Made by a program: the position numbers and the translations under genes. From contig JARBJD010000027.1 of assembly GCA_033064195.1 (NCBI GenBank), positions 124,001-188,000 of the forward strand: DNA of 64,000 nt. The letters run 5' to 3'. Every line of letters starts with the position of its first letter. The first letter of the stretch is position 1. Source of the stretch: Blattamonas nauphoetae. Lineage: Eukaryota > Preaxostyla > Oxymonadida. The notes beneath the pieces are model-generated. The model was not told the origin of the DNA and did no database searches. It saw only the letters and a program-made list of their open reading frames with translations. Positions 1 to 12,800 of the stretch are shown here, piece after piece.

Positions 1-1079
1 GCTCATCCGAAGCTGGTCCTGTAAAAAATGAGTGTGAATTCAAAATGAAAAGAGACAAATTGAAGGCAAAAACGATGAAAAGTCGAGAGAGACCGAATAG
101 GGTTAATAGAAGACAAGAAGGTTCGCAACACAAACTTGGATCAGCTCCTCACTCAAAATGTCCTGCTTGTCACTAAAACGAGTGTGGTTTGCACTCTCTC
201 CGTCTTCTGAGATGTTTTCTTCGTCAATTTGTCCGATATCACCACTTTTGGGACCATCCCGTTTTGACAGTTCTTCGCTCATCTTCGACACCCGTCTTCG
301 GCTCGGCATGTCATGGAGCGTCACTTGCTGGACATGTGGAGACTGATCCACCGCACATCACAAATGCTGCCTGCTGAGGGTATGGTAGAGCAGAATCAGC
401 AACGAAAAGAAAGAAGAGCGAGGACTGTTGGAAACGATAAATGAAATGTGCGATTGTTCAGAAAAGGAGAGCACACAGTCAGTCAGGAGGGTCTGTAGAG
501 ACTGGTTCTTCAGTGTGAACACTTTCCGGACCTTGAACAGAAGCGACTCGGAGACAGAGTGGAGCGACAGATACGAGTCGTGGAAGAGAACAGACACCAG
601 ATTTGGAAGGTCGAACACCAAATTGAGCCACTGCACACAAGAGTCAGAGAGTGACATCCAGTTAGGCCAGAGATTTCGTTTCCAGACTTGAACGAAGGGA
701 GAATTTGAAAGATAAGGAAATAAATGGAAATGAAAAAGAGAAAATGGAAAAAGAATGTTGAAGTATAGAAGAAAAAGGATATAATGAAAAGAAATCTTGA
801 AGACTAATAAACAATAGAACAACGAATGCAAACCTGCTGAATAAATCATTCTAAGAGAGAAATAATCGTCAAGAAATGGTATATGAGATCCGTCGCGGTG
901 GAATTAATAATTTTTTTGATAAACAAGCGTGATTCATCCAGTTCTTCAATCGGATCGGGAAGAAGAATTATTGTGGGATGATTCATCTCGAGATTTCAAT
1001 GAAAGTGCTTATAAACAAAATTCAACACGGATAGTGGGTCTTTTACTTCGGTATTTCGAGTTTTATGAGAATTTGAACA
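1..1079. other. No confident gene; weak minus-strand coding-like stretch
   Basis: I see no recognisable gene. A minus-strand open stretch at about 370-690 contains a leucine/valine-rich helical segment (for example LWPNWMSLSDSCVQWLNLVF) and a second short open frame lies at 103-351. They could be exons of a truncated host gene running off the window, but I find no domain, clear start or splice sites. The upstream part (700-850) is AT-rich and translates to hydrophobic low-complexity sequence. Confidence 0.2.
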
Positions 1080-3221
1080 CTAGTTATTTTCTGAGATCAA
1101 AAAAGCTGAGATCGATGAGATCAGTCTCAAAGGTCTGCTCTTGAGCGTCACTGTGAACACACCCGTCAGTTTGATCCCAGACAGCGTCACTGAAACTTCG
1201 GTGTCCTTTTCAGAATATACTGCAGAATCTGTCACTGTTATCAGGCGAGACGGCTCAGGAGGAACAACAAAACGAGCCAGATCATTCACAATCGTCTTCA
1301 TGTTCGCAATTTCCAATTTCGTCACTTCATACCATTTCCCATACGTCAATTTCGACGCATCATTTCCACAGATCAGAGAGGTGAGTGTGTGCAATGTCGA
1401 AGATCCATCTGATGCAAACGAAGACGACAGTTCAATCGCGCTTCCAGTCTTCTCTGATGCCCCATTCAGCTCGAACACGGTCAATGTGAAAGGTGTCGAT
1501 TGAGGGAAAGACTCTCCTTTCAACACAATCTCTGCTGATTTCCCAGTTTCAGTGTCCAGATCGCATGTCGCTGAGATGATTCGCGTGGGAGCTGCTGGCG
1601 TTGTGAATGTCACAGAAGAGGGAATTGAAACTGAAACAACAGCACTCGTCATTCCGACAACCGAATAAGACGTCGAATACTTCAATTTCCCACTTTTGTA
1701 CACTTCAACTTCTCCACTTCCAACTGTCTTCGAGCTGAATGAAATACCAATCGTGATCTCTTCTGTTGATCCCCCACTCTCGATAGCAATCAGATCAAAC
1801 GATGGAACCACTGAAGAAACAGGCATTCGAAGTCCATCCAGTGAAAGCACTACGCTGTTCAGATCATCATCCTTCAGAGTCACGGGTTCAATCGACGACA
1901 GTGTTGGTCCCTCTGCTGTTGTGAAAGTCTGCTTGTTCAGAATCATTTCGTTGACACCATCCACAATCTTTGTCACAGAATAACTTGTGTTCATCTTCAT
2001 CCCTTTCGCTCCATCAGCCAGCCATCCTGTCGTCCACACTTCATCCATATAACTTAAATCAAGCGATATCGAAGCAGAGATCGACGCAACCAACGAACCA
2101 GACGTAGGAAGAGAGGATCCTCCAAACGAAATCGAGAAGTGTGTGCAGTTTGGAGACAGTTTCGAGGTGATTGAGTTGATGATCGGAGCGGATGGTACTG
2201 ACACTGTCACTCCTGTATTCACAACGAACGACTTGTCATCCGATGATTCAATCGAGACAATACCGTACGATACACCAAACGCAAGCGCAGTTTCTGATTC
2301 TATCTGAGCAACTGCGAACGTCACAGTGCAACTCGTTTCGACAACAGACAATAAATTAGATGTGAACTCTCGATTCGAGTCCGGATTCTTCACTGTCACT
2401 GTCATCGTCGCAGAGAACAATTCCCTTCCATGGAGGGTCACTGTCACTTCGGTCTTCGGACCGTTCAGAACTGATGACGTTGTGGTGATCCGAGCTGGTT
2501 CAGTTGGAACAGAAAAAGTGAGAGAGACGAAGAGTATCGGCTGACTGTTTGTGCGTGTGATCGACACAATCTCGTACGTCTCCCCAAATTCGAAATGCAC
2601 AGGGTCTCCATCTGCCGAATAAACTCTCCCAGCCACTGTGCCTGACTGATCGGTGAAGGTAACTGACATCGTTTTGTCATTCAGAAGACTGGAAGGCGAT
2701 ATTTCGATGATGTATTCTGTGTTCGCTAAATCGGCACCAGAAAGAGAAACAGACACTTCATCTTTCTGATTGTTCGTGAAATCCATCGTCCCAATCCCAA
2801 CAATCCGATCTGTTGCGTGTGGAGTGGAGAAGGTGATGATCATTCCAAGCAAATCGAGAGCAGTCGAAGTGGATGTGTCTGTCACACTCTCCAACGTGTA
2901 CTCCGTGTCGAACGTCAGCGCGCTTCCAGCACCAAACAGACGAACCGATGCCTCTGTCGACTGCTTTTGTCCGTTCTCGTCTGTCTGATCTGAGAATGTC
3001 ACTTGAAACGAGAATGCCACGTCTTTCAATTTCACTGAGTACGTTCCTGCTGCGATGTTCAATCCTGTCAGCTGGATCCACGCGTGGTTTGTCCCACTCC
3101 CAACACGACACGATGCTCTCAGGATCGGAGAGATTCTTGGAGTGGTGAACGTGAGGAGGGAAGGTGTGGTGGCAAGGTTGAAATCCCATGCTGCGGCAGG
3201 GATTCTGACGTCATTGGCCAT
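1080..3221 (-). pseudogene. Truncated Ig-like repeat region of a giant surface protein
   Basis: The 713-codon frame encodes six or so consecutive beta-sandwich repeats of about 110 residues. Each has a 'TEVTVTLxG' strand followed by a 'Y.V.SI' strand and an 'xVP..P.I' linker. The same pattern is seen in the repeat domains of the two large genes at 36.0-57.5 kb, so this is a paralogue. It has no signal peptide, membrane segment or pseudokinase tail. Upstream the frame runs only about nine codons before a stop, and it ends abruptly at residue 713. It follows a minus-strand beta-helix frame (4134-6317) in the order found in the intact paralogues (beta-helix first, Ig-like repeats second), so the two are probably halves of one decayed gene. 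A shorter secreted-type gene is possible but would lack a signal peptide. Confidence 0.6.
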
Positions 3222-4133
3222 CGTCGACGATGAGGATTCATAGTCCCCTCATCAGGCCGTACATGTTCATCAGGCCGGACAACAACCATTTCTTGCTAAT
3301 TTATATTTTTTTCATTTCATTACTCGAGTTATTGGTATGATGTGACTTTTTTGATGATTTATTTGGATCAATGGGTTCATTTTCAAATCAAATGCTGAAT
3401 GCACAAACATCGACAATCTCAGAGTTTGTTTGGCGCATCAACATTGAGTTTCAAGACCTCCCTCCCCGCTAATTCAACAGATGTGTCTTTGTATGTCTGA
3501 AATTCAGCTCTCCTTCCATGTTCTCCTCTGTGAAGCTTTTACCTTGAATATGCCGTTTCTCATCCATTTCTCTCATATTTTAAACTTTTTTGATCCAATC
3601 TTGATTTCTAGCTGGTCCATCAATACGGAACAAGTTGCTTCCAATCATCAGTTCACAACCCATCTTTCAAACCTCTTCATGTCTCTGATCCAACCCCTCC
3701 CGACATGGTTCCGACGTCAATCCACCGCACACCCTCACCTTTTTCATCCACTCCATCGAGACTTCGTAGGATGGACGTGCAAAACGTCGACTTCCTTGTG
3801 CTTCGGATCTGGAGGCTCTGTGGAAGGACTCGATCTTGTCGCCCTTGAATCCAGATTCTGCTACTATTCCACCTCTAACCACGGACAACACGTTCGATCT
3901 CTGCGGCGGAGAGCACAGCGGGAAAATCGTTGGTCACTTGATCAAAATGTCACTCAACTCCCCCACCCCAACATGCACACTCCTCTCCGAATCCATAGAC
4001 GGTAATTTCACACCCTGTTTCAACCCTTCTGAAATTTATCTCATCTTAACTGGTATTTTGACGTCAATTTCTGTCTTTGGCTATCTTGTTTTTTAAACTA
4101 TCTTCTGGTTGATCCCTTTCCCAGTGTAACATT
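3222..4133. other. Spacer between the two surface-protein remnants, with a possible exon
   Basis: This 0.9-kb gap separates the beta-helix and Ig-like remnants. On the plus strand about 3769-3999 is codon-like: it reads ...LCGGEHSGKIVGHLIKM... and ends at a possible donor (GTAATT, near 4000). I do not recognise the product and cannot place the rest of a gene. A short tandem motif (CATCAGGCCG twice at 3249-3281) lies at the edge of the Ig-like remnant. I see nothing else here. Confidence 0.25.
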
Positions 4134-6317
4134 TCAAGATTTTATAGTTGGCTTCAATCTCAGTTTATTCACAAAGAGACATAAGAGGTGGAAAAAAAAA
4201 TGAATGGATTGATCGATGGATAACTTTGCGTAGAAGTGAAAAATGTGTGGTTTGATATCTGTTTCATCACGTATGTGATTCGATAGTTCTTCTCTAGCCT
4301 TGGTACGACTTGATGAACAAGTCCGGCTTGATTTGGTAACTATCAGCTCAGTTCCTTTGTAGATCAATCCAGTTGAGTCGGGAACGATTGTGGTGAAACA
4401 ATCTGCAAATTCGAAGGTGGGCAACAAATCCACCGATTCGCACATTATCGCAATATCAGGGAATTTAGGCGCACTCCCTCCGAAACCCAGGACCCACATG
4501 AGGAAAGACGTGTCACTCCCAACCAAATTCCCATCAAACAAGACTTTCGAGAACGAAAGATGCGCAGGATCGCCTGAGGGGATGACGCAGATGACACCAG
4601 TCGATCCTGACGAGCAGTTCTTCACGAGAGTGTCGGAGACGCTGATGGCAGACCTGGACAAATGACAAATCGCGCCTCCTGCATGCACAGACGAGCATTC
4701 GATGAAGTGGCTTTGCTCCACTGACAGTGTGGCTTGACAATTCTCCACCACGCATATCCCCCCTCCATACGTTGTGATAAATTGGCTGGACACCTCACAC
4801 CGCTCGAACTTCGTGTCGACAACCGAGAGATCCAGGCTTCCACTCACTTGCACACCTCCTCCATGGATGACCGCCGTGCAGTCTGTCAGGATACAATCAG
4901 TCAACTCGAATTTTGGGATGCGGGCAACTGACTCGGATCCAAAAAGATTCAACCCTGCGCCTCCATCAGCCATAAAAGGATCATTTGTCGAGCAGCTGTC
5001 GAACAGGCACGAACGGACCAGAATACCATCTGCTACAGAAATTGACATCGCTCCGCCAGTCCAGCCTGCCGAGCAGGACGTGAAGTTCGACAATTCCACT
5101 TTGAAGCACAAGTGATCAAACTGGTCAGTGACGACGATAGAAATGGCACCACCAAGGTCGCCAGTGAAGGCAATGTTGTCGAAGGAGCAGGAATCGATGG
5201 AGATAGTGCCTGGATATTCGCTGAATGTGAGTGGGCGAGCAGATGGATGATTGTCTCCAGTGAAGAGGCAGTGGGAGAAGGTGACTGAGGTTGTTTGGGA
5301 TCCACTGTCTTTATCGAAGGAATATGTTTTGTCAGACACGAATGGTTCTGGAATGGATTCACCAGGAAGAGTGACTGTGCCTTGGGTGGGGTTGGTGTTA
5401 GGGGGGGAGAGGAGGGAGGAGAAGGAGGAATTCGAGCACAAAACGGAGCCTCCAGTGTTCACGTCTCGAATCGTCGATCCCGACAAATGCGAACTGGTTA
5501 GCGACACAACACATCCCAACATCTTCTGACTCAAATGGGGAAGATGTGTTTGGCAGGAGGAGCCCATCGAACTCACGTTCACAAACGAGCAGTCAATCAG
5601 CGACGACGAGATTGTTCCGATGTCTTCTCCACTCTGATCAGCTGTTCGTGTCAGTGAGAGGCCAACCCCGTCGTTTCCCAGAATCGTCGCCGAGTCAAAT
5701 GAACATCCAACAATCGACACTGAAACTGACCCTCCAAAGGATGGAAATGCTGACGTTTCAACAAAACCACGCACCTCCCCAACTTCATTCGAAATCGAGC
5801 ATTTCTCCAGCAGAACTGATGTCTGCATCGTCGAGGAGTGAGAATTTGCGGACGAGTCAAGAATTGGGCTTGAAATGGATGGGACCGCAAGAACACTATC
5901 TGCGATTGTCAGCATGCTGTGTGTAACAATTGCTAGTCTTGTAGCGTCATTGTTCAATCTGGAACGCCTTGATTCATCAAAATTGTTGATAAGTGAGAAC
6001 TCGATTGATTTGATGGATAATGACGAGTTCCGCAATGAGAACAAATAATTCTCACAGGTTTCGACATTGCTGTTCCGGAGAGTATCATCTTCATGTGAAG
6101 CGATCTTATCTGCTCCAATTTCAATTGTTGTTCTTGAAGATGTTGAAGAACTGCCAGAGAGTTCAATTGATTCATCAAAAATGTCAATCTTGTTTCCAAT
6201 GTATTGACCCTCCATCAAGAGTGATATGGCTTCGTTTCCGTTCTGGTTCAATTGTCTTGCATTGTTCTTGAGAAACAACAGTTGTGAAAGAACGAAGAAT
6301 AGTATGACAACGTTCAT
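4134..6317 (-). pseudogene. N-terminal beta-helix part of a surface protein
   Basis: The 727-codon frame starts with a signal peptide (MNVVILFFVLSQLLFL). About 620 residues of right-handed parallel beta-helix repeats follow (pectin-lyase-like fold), seen as recurring 'GGAI.....C.F..C.S' turns such as GGAISIVV, GGAMSISVADG, GGGVQVSGS, GGGICVVENC and GGAICHLS. The same fold opens the intact paralogues at 36050 and 43046. In those it leads into Ig-like repeats; here the last 60 or so residues (after TELIVTKSS) lose the pattern and end in low-complexity sequence. The missing downstream domains match the separate frame at 1080-3221. It was presumably secreted and exposed on the cell surface. It could still be expressed as a short secreted protein, but decay of a longer gene is the simpler reading. 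Confidence 0.6.
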
Positions 6318-7198
6318 TCCGTTAAATCCTAGAAAATGATCGAATGCTTCGAGATTTCACGATTTTTGTCAATTCGATCCAGCCCTTTATTTGCGAAACA
6401 ACAACTGGAAGAAAATTTTTGAAAACTTGGAAGAGCAAGCCGGTGTACCACTTTTTCAAATCTTCGCTATGGTTGAAAATAGTTGTGAATAAACAATATT
6501 TTGTGATACATCACGTCCATTTGCGATTAGTATCAAGAAAAACCACATTTTGTCATCTCCTCATTTTCTCAGTCTTTAGATGTTTTTCAGTCGATTAGTT
6601 GATTCATTTACAAGTAAAACGATAAATAAGAGGATTTTTTGGACTAGATTACAGTTTTGTAGCTTAGATCGAGTTTTCACCAACTTTTTTATTCTTTCAT
6701 CTATCACAGAAATTTTTAAGATTTATACAGTCAGGGTCCTCCTTATTCAAAAAATGCCAAAAAAATAAGAGTTACATCTCTTTTAAGAGCTAGGGTACGC
6801 TCCCAAGTTTTCAAAAATTTTCTTCCAACTTTCACTCTCTCACGATGAGATTCCACTCATTCTCGCGACAACTCGCTCAAAATGGTGTGTTAAGATGAAA
6901 GCGTTTCGTTTTCAGGAGAAACGTGCATTCAAAGACGATCTGCCCACGATGGTCAGTCTCGAAATGCCGAAAAAGAAAGGTTGAATGATTCTGACTTCGC
7001 TCAAAATGATAGGTAAAAAAGTCGTCTCCGGTGTTTTGGGACTCAACAATCCATCCATTTCTGTTTTCATTCAGCAGCACAGAAAAAGTTTGAGAAAAAG
7101 TGAATCGTGCGTGAGATCAGTACTTGATGATTCATTCTCAATTTATCCGGAGTCATCAACAAATAAAGAGTGTCCTAGATTGATTCTTTTCATTATTT
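6318..7198. other. AT-rich intergenic DNA
   Basis: This lies between the 5' end of the beta-helix remnant and the 3' end of the armadillo gene; both genes are on the minus strand. It is AT-rich with many T-runs. The short open frames in it show no domain or codon pattern I trust. No RNA gene is recognised. Confidence 0.4.
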
Positions 7199-9621
7199 CT
7201 AACCGTCACTGTCTTGATCATTCTTTGCGTCTGCTTCATTGATCTCGTCGATGACTCCCAGGCAGTAACATGTTAACTGAACCAAGACCTCGTCCGGAAA
7301 GTATGTGAGAGCACACAACGCGTTTTCCAAATCCGAAGACACGATAACTTGCATCAATGTCGACTGATCCTCGCTTGATGCTGATTGGTACATATAGGGG
7401 GTGTACTAATTATGTCCCCTCAGGTTTTCTACATATACAGTGAGTGAAGATGGAAAACAAGACCAGGCAGGAGCTTACACCGAGCCAGCGGACAGACTAA
7501 AGTTCGAATTTTACTTCAATATTGCTTTATTCACGAAAAACCATCTTTTTCATGGATCCTCCTGCTTTGTTTTCACAGATTCACTCATTGATTGATGAAA
7601 AGAATGAGAGAACTGGTTTAATGAGATGACTACAGCATGAATTCTCGAACTTTGTGTGAATATCATCTTGGTTGGAGAGAACCGGAGGATCCTTGACAAT
7701 CATGACAGGACAACATGACAGATGTCTATCGTCCAATACATTCTAAAAAGTGAGGTTAAAACAAGGAAAGTTTGTCATTCTTCATCAGAGAGTCGATTCA
7801 AATCTGATCTCGTTCACTTTCCAGAGTGATTCTCACAAGACTTCGATTCTGATAGTACTGTGTTGAAGTTTAAAGAATGAGATGGAATTTCTGGAAAAAC
7901 GTGAAACTTCACACGTTTCCTCAAATGTAACTTTTTGCATTCTTGGTTAGAGTTTTGCCGTGTGAAATCAAAAAGAGTGCCAGAGACTGCGATCAAAGGT
8001 CCTTTTCTTCTAATTCAGAACTTCACCTATTTTTAAAGAGGATAAAATAGGTGATTCATAAAGTCAAATGAGTTGAACAAACATTCGAGTGATGTCAGAA
8101 CGAAATCCACTGTTTCGACCAGATCAGCGAATCTATCTGACTTTTTTGCATGTTTAGAGCAAAAATCAAGAGAAAAAGGTGATAATCACTCCAATTAGAA
8201 GTTTGACACAGTTATCTTTTCACATAGAATGAAAAATCAGTGAATCATTTTGAGATTTGTGCGATTTGAGTGACTTAATGAATACGATATTGAAAATCTT
8301 TGCTTAAAAAATGAATTGACTCAGTGTAAGACTCTTGACAAAAAATTAACTCAATTGACCTGGTCGACAGTGAGAAAACTCGAGGGGACATAATTAGTAC
8401 ACCCCCTATATGCAGAAGATCGAAAACAGTTTTCAGGCACAACACGAAGAGTGTGTGAGTGAAAGGGGATGTTTGATGGACAACGGCAGTGAAAACGAGT
8501 TCGACAACACCAAAAGACAACAGAGGCCGAAGGAAAGATGGTTCGTGAACGAGACATCGGAACGCTTTCAGGATTTCTTCTTTGAACCAATCCGACGCTG
8601 GCACAAAGAGACCGACGAGTTTGGTCAGAATATCTGATCGGAAGACAATCTCTTGGGCTCCTCCGCTTTCTGCTGCAATGTTGTAGATCAACACGAGAGC
8701 TGAGTGCCTGATGGGTTCAGAGGAATGGTCGAGTGACTGAGAGAGCCGTCTGATGACTTCCGTCTTGTTTTCATTTTGGATATCTTTGTCAAACTCCAAG
8801 TTCCACAAGACACAAATCATTGTTGTGAGAACTTCTGTGAGACGGTTGGTCGATGCGGGTGATTCTGGCATGTCTTCCAATGACTCATTCATCATCGAAA
8901 CAAGAAAGTTGAAAAGTTCTGGAGTGCCGAACGTTTGTGCATGGGTCTCATTTTGAAGCAAGTTTGAGAGGATGATAAGAGCAGCACTGACATCGTCGGA
9001 TGATGGCTGTGTTCGAATAACGTCAATCGCGAGGTTGATGAGATTTCTGGTTCCTTGATTGGCTGGTGCGACTTCAGACTCCGATCTCAGTGACTGTCCG
9101 AGACGGAGAAAGACAGCTTGAAGGGCAGTAGGTGCACCTTGCACGCGAAATGTCGCGTCAGGGATAAGATGGAAGGCGTCCTGTTCAAACATCTTGACAG
9201 CTGCATCGGATGAACTCTCGGCGAGCTCGACCAGAGTGTTGAGAACACAGAGCTGCACATTCTCGTTCGGATGAGAGAGGAGATTGCTGAGTGTTGAGAT
9301 GATTGGGTTCTGAACGATATCCAGCGATTCTGTTGAGATGATTGGGTTTTGATCGAGATCGAATGATTCCATGAAAATGCTGTCGTCCTCATCATCATTT
9401 AACGGTTCTGTTGGGAGTTCAGACAGCAATGATTGGATTGATTGCAATGTTTGCAGAATTATTGCGTCAGAAGGGGGTGTTTTGAGACGATCGAGGAGGG
9501 TAATGATTTCAACAGTGGGATTCGATCCTTGAGATGATTCTTCAATTGCTAATGAGTCCAGATTCCTAGTGATTGCGGGGAGGGACAAATGCATCCCAGG
9601 TGCTCGAGGAGTCTCATTCAT
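7199..9621 (-). CDS. Armadillo/HEAT-repeat protein gene split by a TIR element
   Basis: The protein starts MNETPRAPGM. From about residue 110 it shows ARM/HEAT-type helical repeats, for example LSNLLSHPNENVQLCVLNTL, LIILSNLLQNETHAQTFG and HSALVLIYNIAAESGG. Such proteins are usually scaffolds binding partner proteins; the target is unknown. The coding sequence is interrupted at residue 404-405 by a 1,014-bp TIR element (7395-8408). Removing the element and one TA copy joins 9621-8409 to 7392-7199 in one frame of 1,407 nt (468 residues), and the 3' part (MYQSASSEDQ...) continues the helical pattern. With the element present, reading runs into it and stops near 8275. Alternatively, splice-like GT and AG inside the inverted repeats would remove 993 nt in frame. 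The gene is therefore either recently broken or spliced around the insert. Confidence 0.75.
7395..8408. mobile_element. Non-autonomous TA-flanked TIR element (Tc1/mariner-like MITE)
   Basis: Inverted ends of 26 bp or more begin TAGGGGGTGTACTAATTATG and are flanked by TA on both sides (7393-7394 and 8409-8410), the hallmark of the Tc1/mariner superfamily. The interior is AT-rich and encodes nothing recognisable as a transposase, so the element depends on another copy. It interrupts the armadillo gene. The two ends are identical over the first 26 bp, which suggests a recent arrival. Confidence 0.85.
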
Positions 9622-9843
9622 TGTTCTATCCCGTGTCGACTTGATCCAACCAATTTTAATATTAACGGAAACACGCCCACATCAAACATCCTGTAAAACT
9701 TAAAGAAGTGGCTTCTTTGGGGAACATGAAAGTGATTGTGATGGAACTTGGGGAACAGTCGCTTGCCAGGATCACAGAAAATGATGTATCTGTGGGCAGA
9801 TCAGGATAAAAAACTGAATACTAAAAAGGCCTCACCCGTCAAA
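9622..9843. other. Divergent intergenic region between armadillo and kinase genes
   Basis: Only about 220 bp separate the two divergently oriented starts, so promoters for both must lie here. It contains a partial copy (9698-9784) of a later segment of the kinase second exon. No clear core promoter motif is seen. Confidence 0.5.
9698..9784 (+). repeat. Partial upstream duplicate of kinase exon 2
   Basis: This stretch closely matches 10108-10193 inside the kinase N-lobe (reads LKEVAS.GNMKVIVMELG.QSLARI). It has several base differences and sits ahead of the presumed first exon. It is a short duplicated fragment and not part of the predicted transcript. Confidence 0.75.
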
Positions 9844-12800
9844 ATGATAGATATTATCGATGTCCCCGATGGATGTGTGTGCTCTTCTGATCTGTCTAAG
9901 TTGATTCATGCTTTCTTCTGTGCTCAGATTCGTTCGTGAAACCAATCAACTCTGGAGGTTTCGGAAGTGTTGTGGAAATGATGGAGAAATCGACGCAGGA
10001 ACATTATGCGGGAAAGATGATTCCGTGTGTGACACCAAAAGACAAGGAAAGAATCGATCGTGAAGTCAATCGACTTCGAAAGTTCGCGCATCCAGGAATT
10101 GTTGGACTGAAAGAAGTGGCTTCAATGGGGAACATGAAAGTGATTGTGATGGAACTGGGAGGACAGTCGCTTGCCAGGATTATGAAAGACTACACAGAAA
10201 GGAAAGTTCTGATGCCTCGCGATGTTTGTTCTAGGCATGGGCACCAGTCACCTGACTCCAGATTTTCGGACTGACTCGTTTTGGCCCATGTTTTCTTACC
10301 TTCTCCTGATGGTGAGTGATCTTATCGTTTCCGGGGACTTTTTCCTAAATTACAGCTCGACTAGTTCTGAATTGTATTTTAATTATTCAGAAATGAACAT
10401 AATTGTTCAGAAATGTGTTTTGATTGTTCAGAAATGAACATGATTGTTCAGAAATGAATTTTAATTTTTCAGAAATGAACATGAATTATTCGTAAATGAA
10501 CAGTGATTATTCTGAAATGAACAATGATTATTCGGAAATGAACAGTGATTGTTCAGAAATGAACGGCTCTTTTTCGGATTTATTTTTGAGACCACTCGTT
10601 TTAGAAAAGACTGACAGAACGAAGGGAAACACTCTTGTGTGGTGAATTATTGATGAAGCAGTTTATTCTTCAGGTTCTTCCACTCGTGGTCCGTGGTCTG
10701 GTGGCATGATTGCTTGCGGACTTGGAGCATGTGGGCCGTTCGAATCGCGGTTGAACTGTTCTTGTGTTCGATTGAGAGCCAAATCACCTCGGCGAGCGAC
10801 AATTGGATGAAGTCTGAGAGACACAAATCTGATGGCCGCGGATATCTTCCGATGAGGAATTGCACTGAGAGATTCCGAAAGATGAATCCGCAGTTGATCC
10901 TCTGTTCTGACATGAGAAGGAATCGAACTCCCACCTTTCCACATGCCAAAGACGTACTCGATCGGATTCAACTCACATGAATTTGGTGGAGTGAACAGAG
11001 TTGTGTAATTTTTCGATCTGATGAGCTCTTTCACCTCATCCGTCTTGTGCAAGCCAACATTGTCCATAATCAGTGTGCAGCTTTCATTCGTTCTTCTTTG
11101 AAGGGACTCAAAAGTGAGAGGAGGAAATGTTGGAATTCAAGAGCAGACACAGTTCCTTGAACCCACGTCACATGAACAACACCCCACGCTTCAGAGATCG
11201 CTGTGATTGCAGTGAGATTTTCCGTTTGCAATCGACGAACTCGTTGAAGGCAACGCTGACCGATTGGAGCACGACCTTGATTTTGGAAGCAGGTCTTGTT
11301 GAAGGAAGTTTCGTCGATGTAGACAGCAAATCCACCTTGAGAGAATGTTGTTGCGTATCGCTGAAGATAGTCGAGTCTCGCGTCCTTTGTTTCCTCCGAA
11401 TTGCGTTCGTGTTGGAGCAGTTCGACTTTCTTCACAGTGAACTTTGTACACCCGTGTTCCACCATTTTTGGTGAAGTTAGGTGAGCATTGATTGTCGACA
11501 CAGCAACCGATGTTCCATGATTCTCCTCGACGAGAGTTTTGAGTTCTTCTCCCTTCAAGAGTGGGTTTTGAAGAATTGCATCATTCATTGATCGTGAAAT
11601 TTCTGGAGTGATTTTTCGATAGACTGCTCCCCCACGAGGCTTGGGAGCAGGTTTTCCAGATGCGATGTTGTTGATTGTTCCTTTCGAGATGTTCCACTTT
11701 TCGACAATCAAATCGTACTTCTTCCCTTCCTTCACTTCATCGAGGACCAATTCGCGTTCACGAGGCGTGAGAATGGTGTATGATCGTCGGGGCTTTGGGG
11801 CAGGACGAGAAGTTGGACGACCACGTTTCATCTTCTGAGGAGCTGGTAGTTCAACAAACTCATGAGGATCTTGTGGAAGAAGAGGTTCAGGTGGGCTTGC
11901 ACTATCAACTGCTTCAATTCTTTCTGGCAAGAGTCTTCGAAGTTCATCTTTCGATCGTTTGAGACTTGTTCGAATAAAATCCTGACTGAATCCGCCTGTG
12001 AGAAGCCCATCCTGCTGACTTTCCATCCCAGATTCACAATCAACAACTTCATCACCAAAGAACCATCCATCCGATTCGTTGAGAGATTGGTATTGTATTT
12101 GTCTTTCGGTGATCGATGAGTTTTGAGACTCGTCAGTCTCAGATTCATCATCGATGAGAGAAAAGGAGCGTTCCATGAAATTTCGCGATGATTTTCCAGA
12201 AAAATCTTCTCCGTTTATCATCTGATGTCGCAATTGGAAATGGCTACGCGTAATTTTTTTAGACAATTTAAGGGTCCGATCAACCTTTTTTCATTTTTCA
12301 GAAGCCTGAATATAGCTTCTAAATTGCATCTGGACAACTCATTTTGATCCTTCATTTATGAAAAATTAGTATTCATTTCAGAAAAATCACTGTTCATTTG
12401 GGAAGAATCACTGTTCATTTCTGAACAATCTCTGTTCATTTCTGAACAATTATGTTCATTTCTGAAAAATTAAAGTACATTTCTGAACAATTATGTTCAT
12501 TTCTGAATAATTAAAATCTATTTCTGAACAATTAAAATGCATTTCAGAACTAGTCGAGCTGTATTGTCAGAAAATGTTCATTCAACGATGATACAGGTAG
12601 ACTAGTTCTGAATTGTATTTTAATTTTTCAGAAATGTATTTTAATATTTCAGAAATGAACATAATTGTTCAGAAATGTATTTTAATTGTTCAGAAATGAA
12701 CATGATAGTTCACAAATGAACAGAGATTTTTCAGAAATGAACAGCGATTATTCTGAAATGAACAGTGATTTTTCAGAATTGAACGGCCTCTCTCTGTGTT

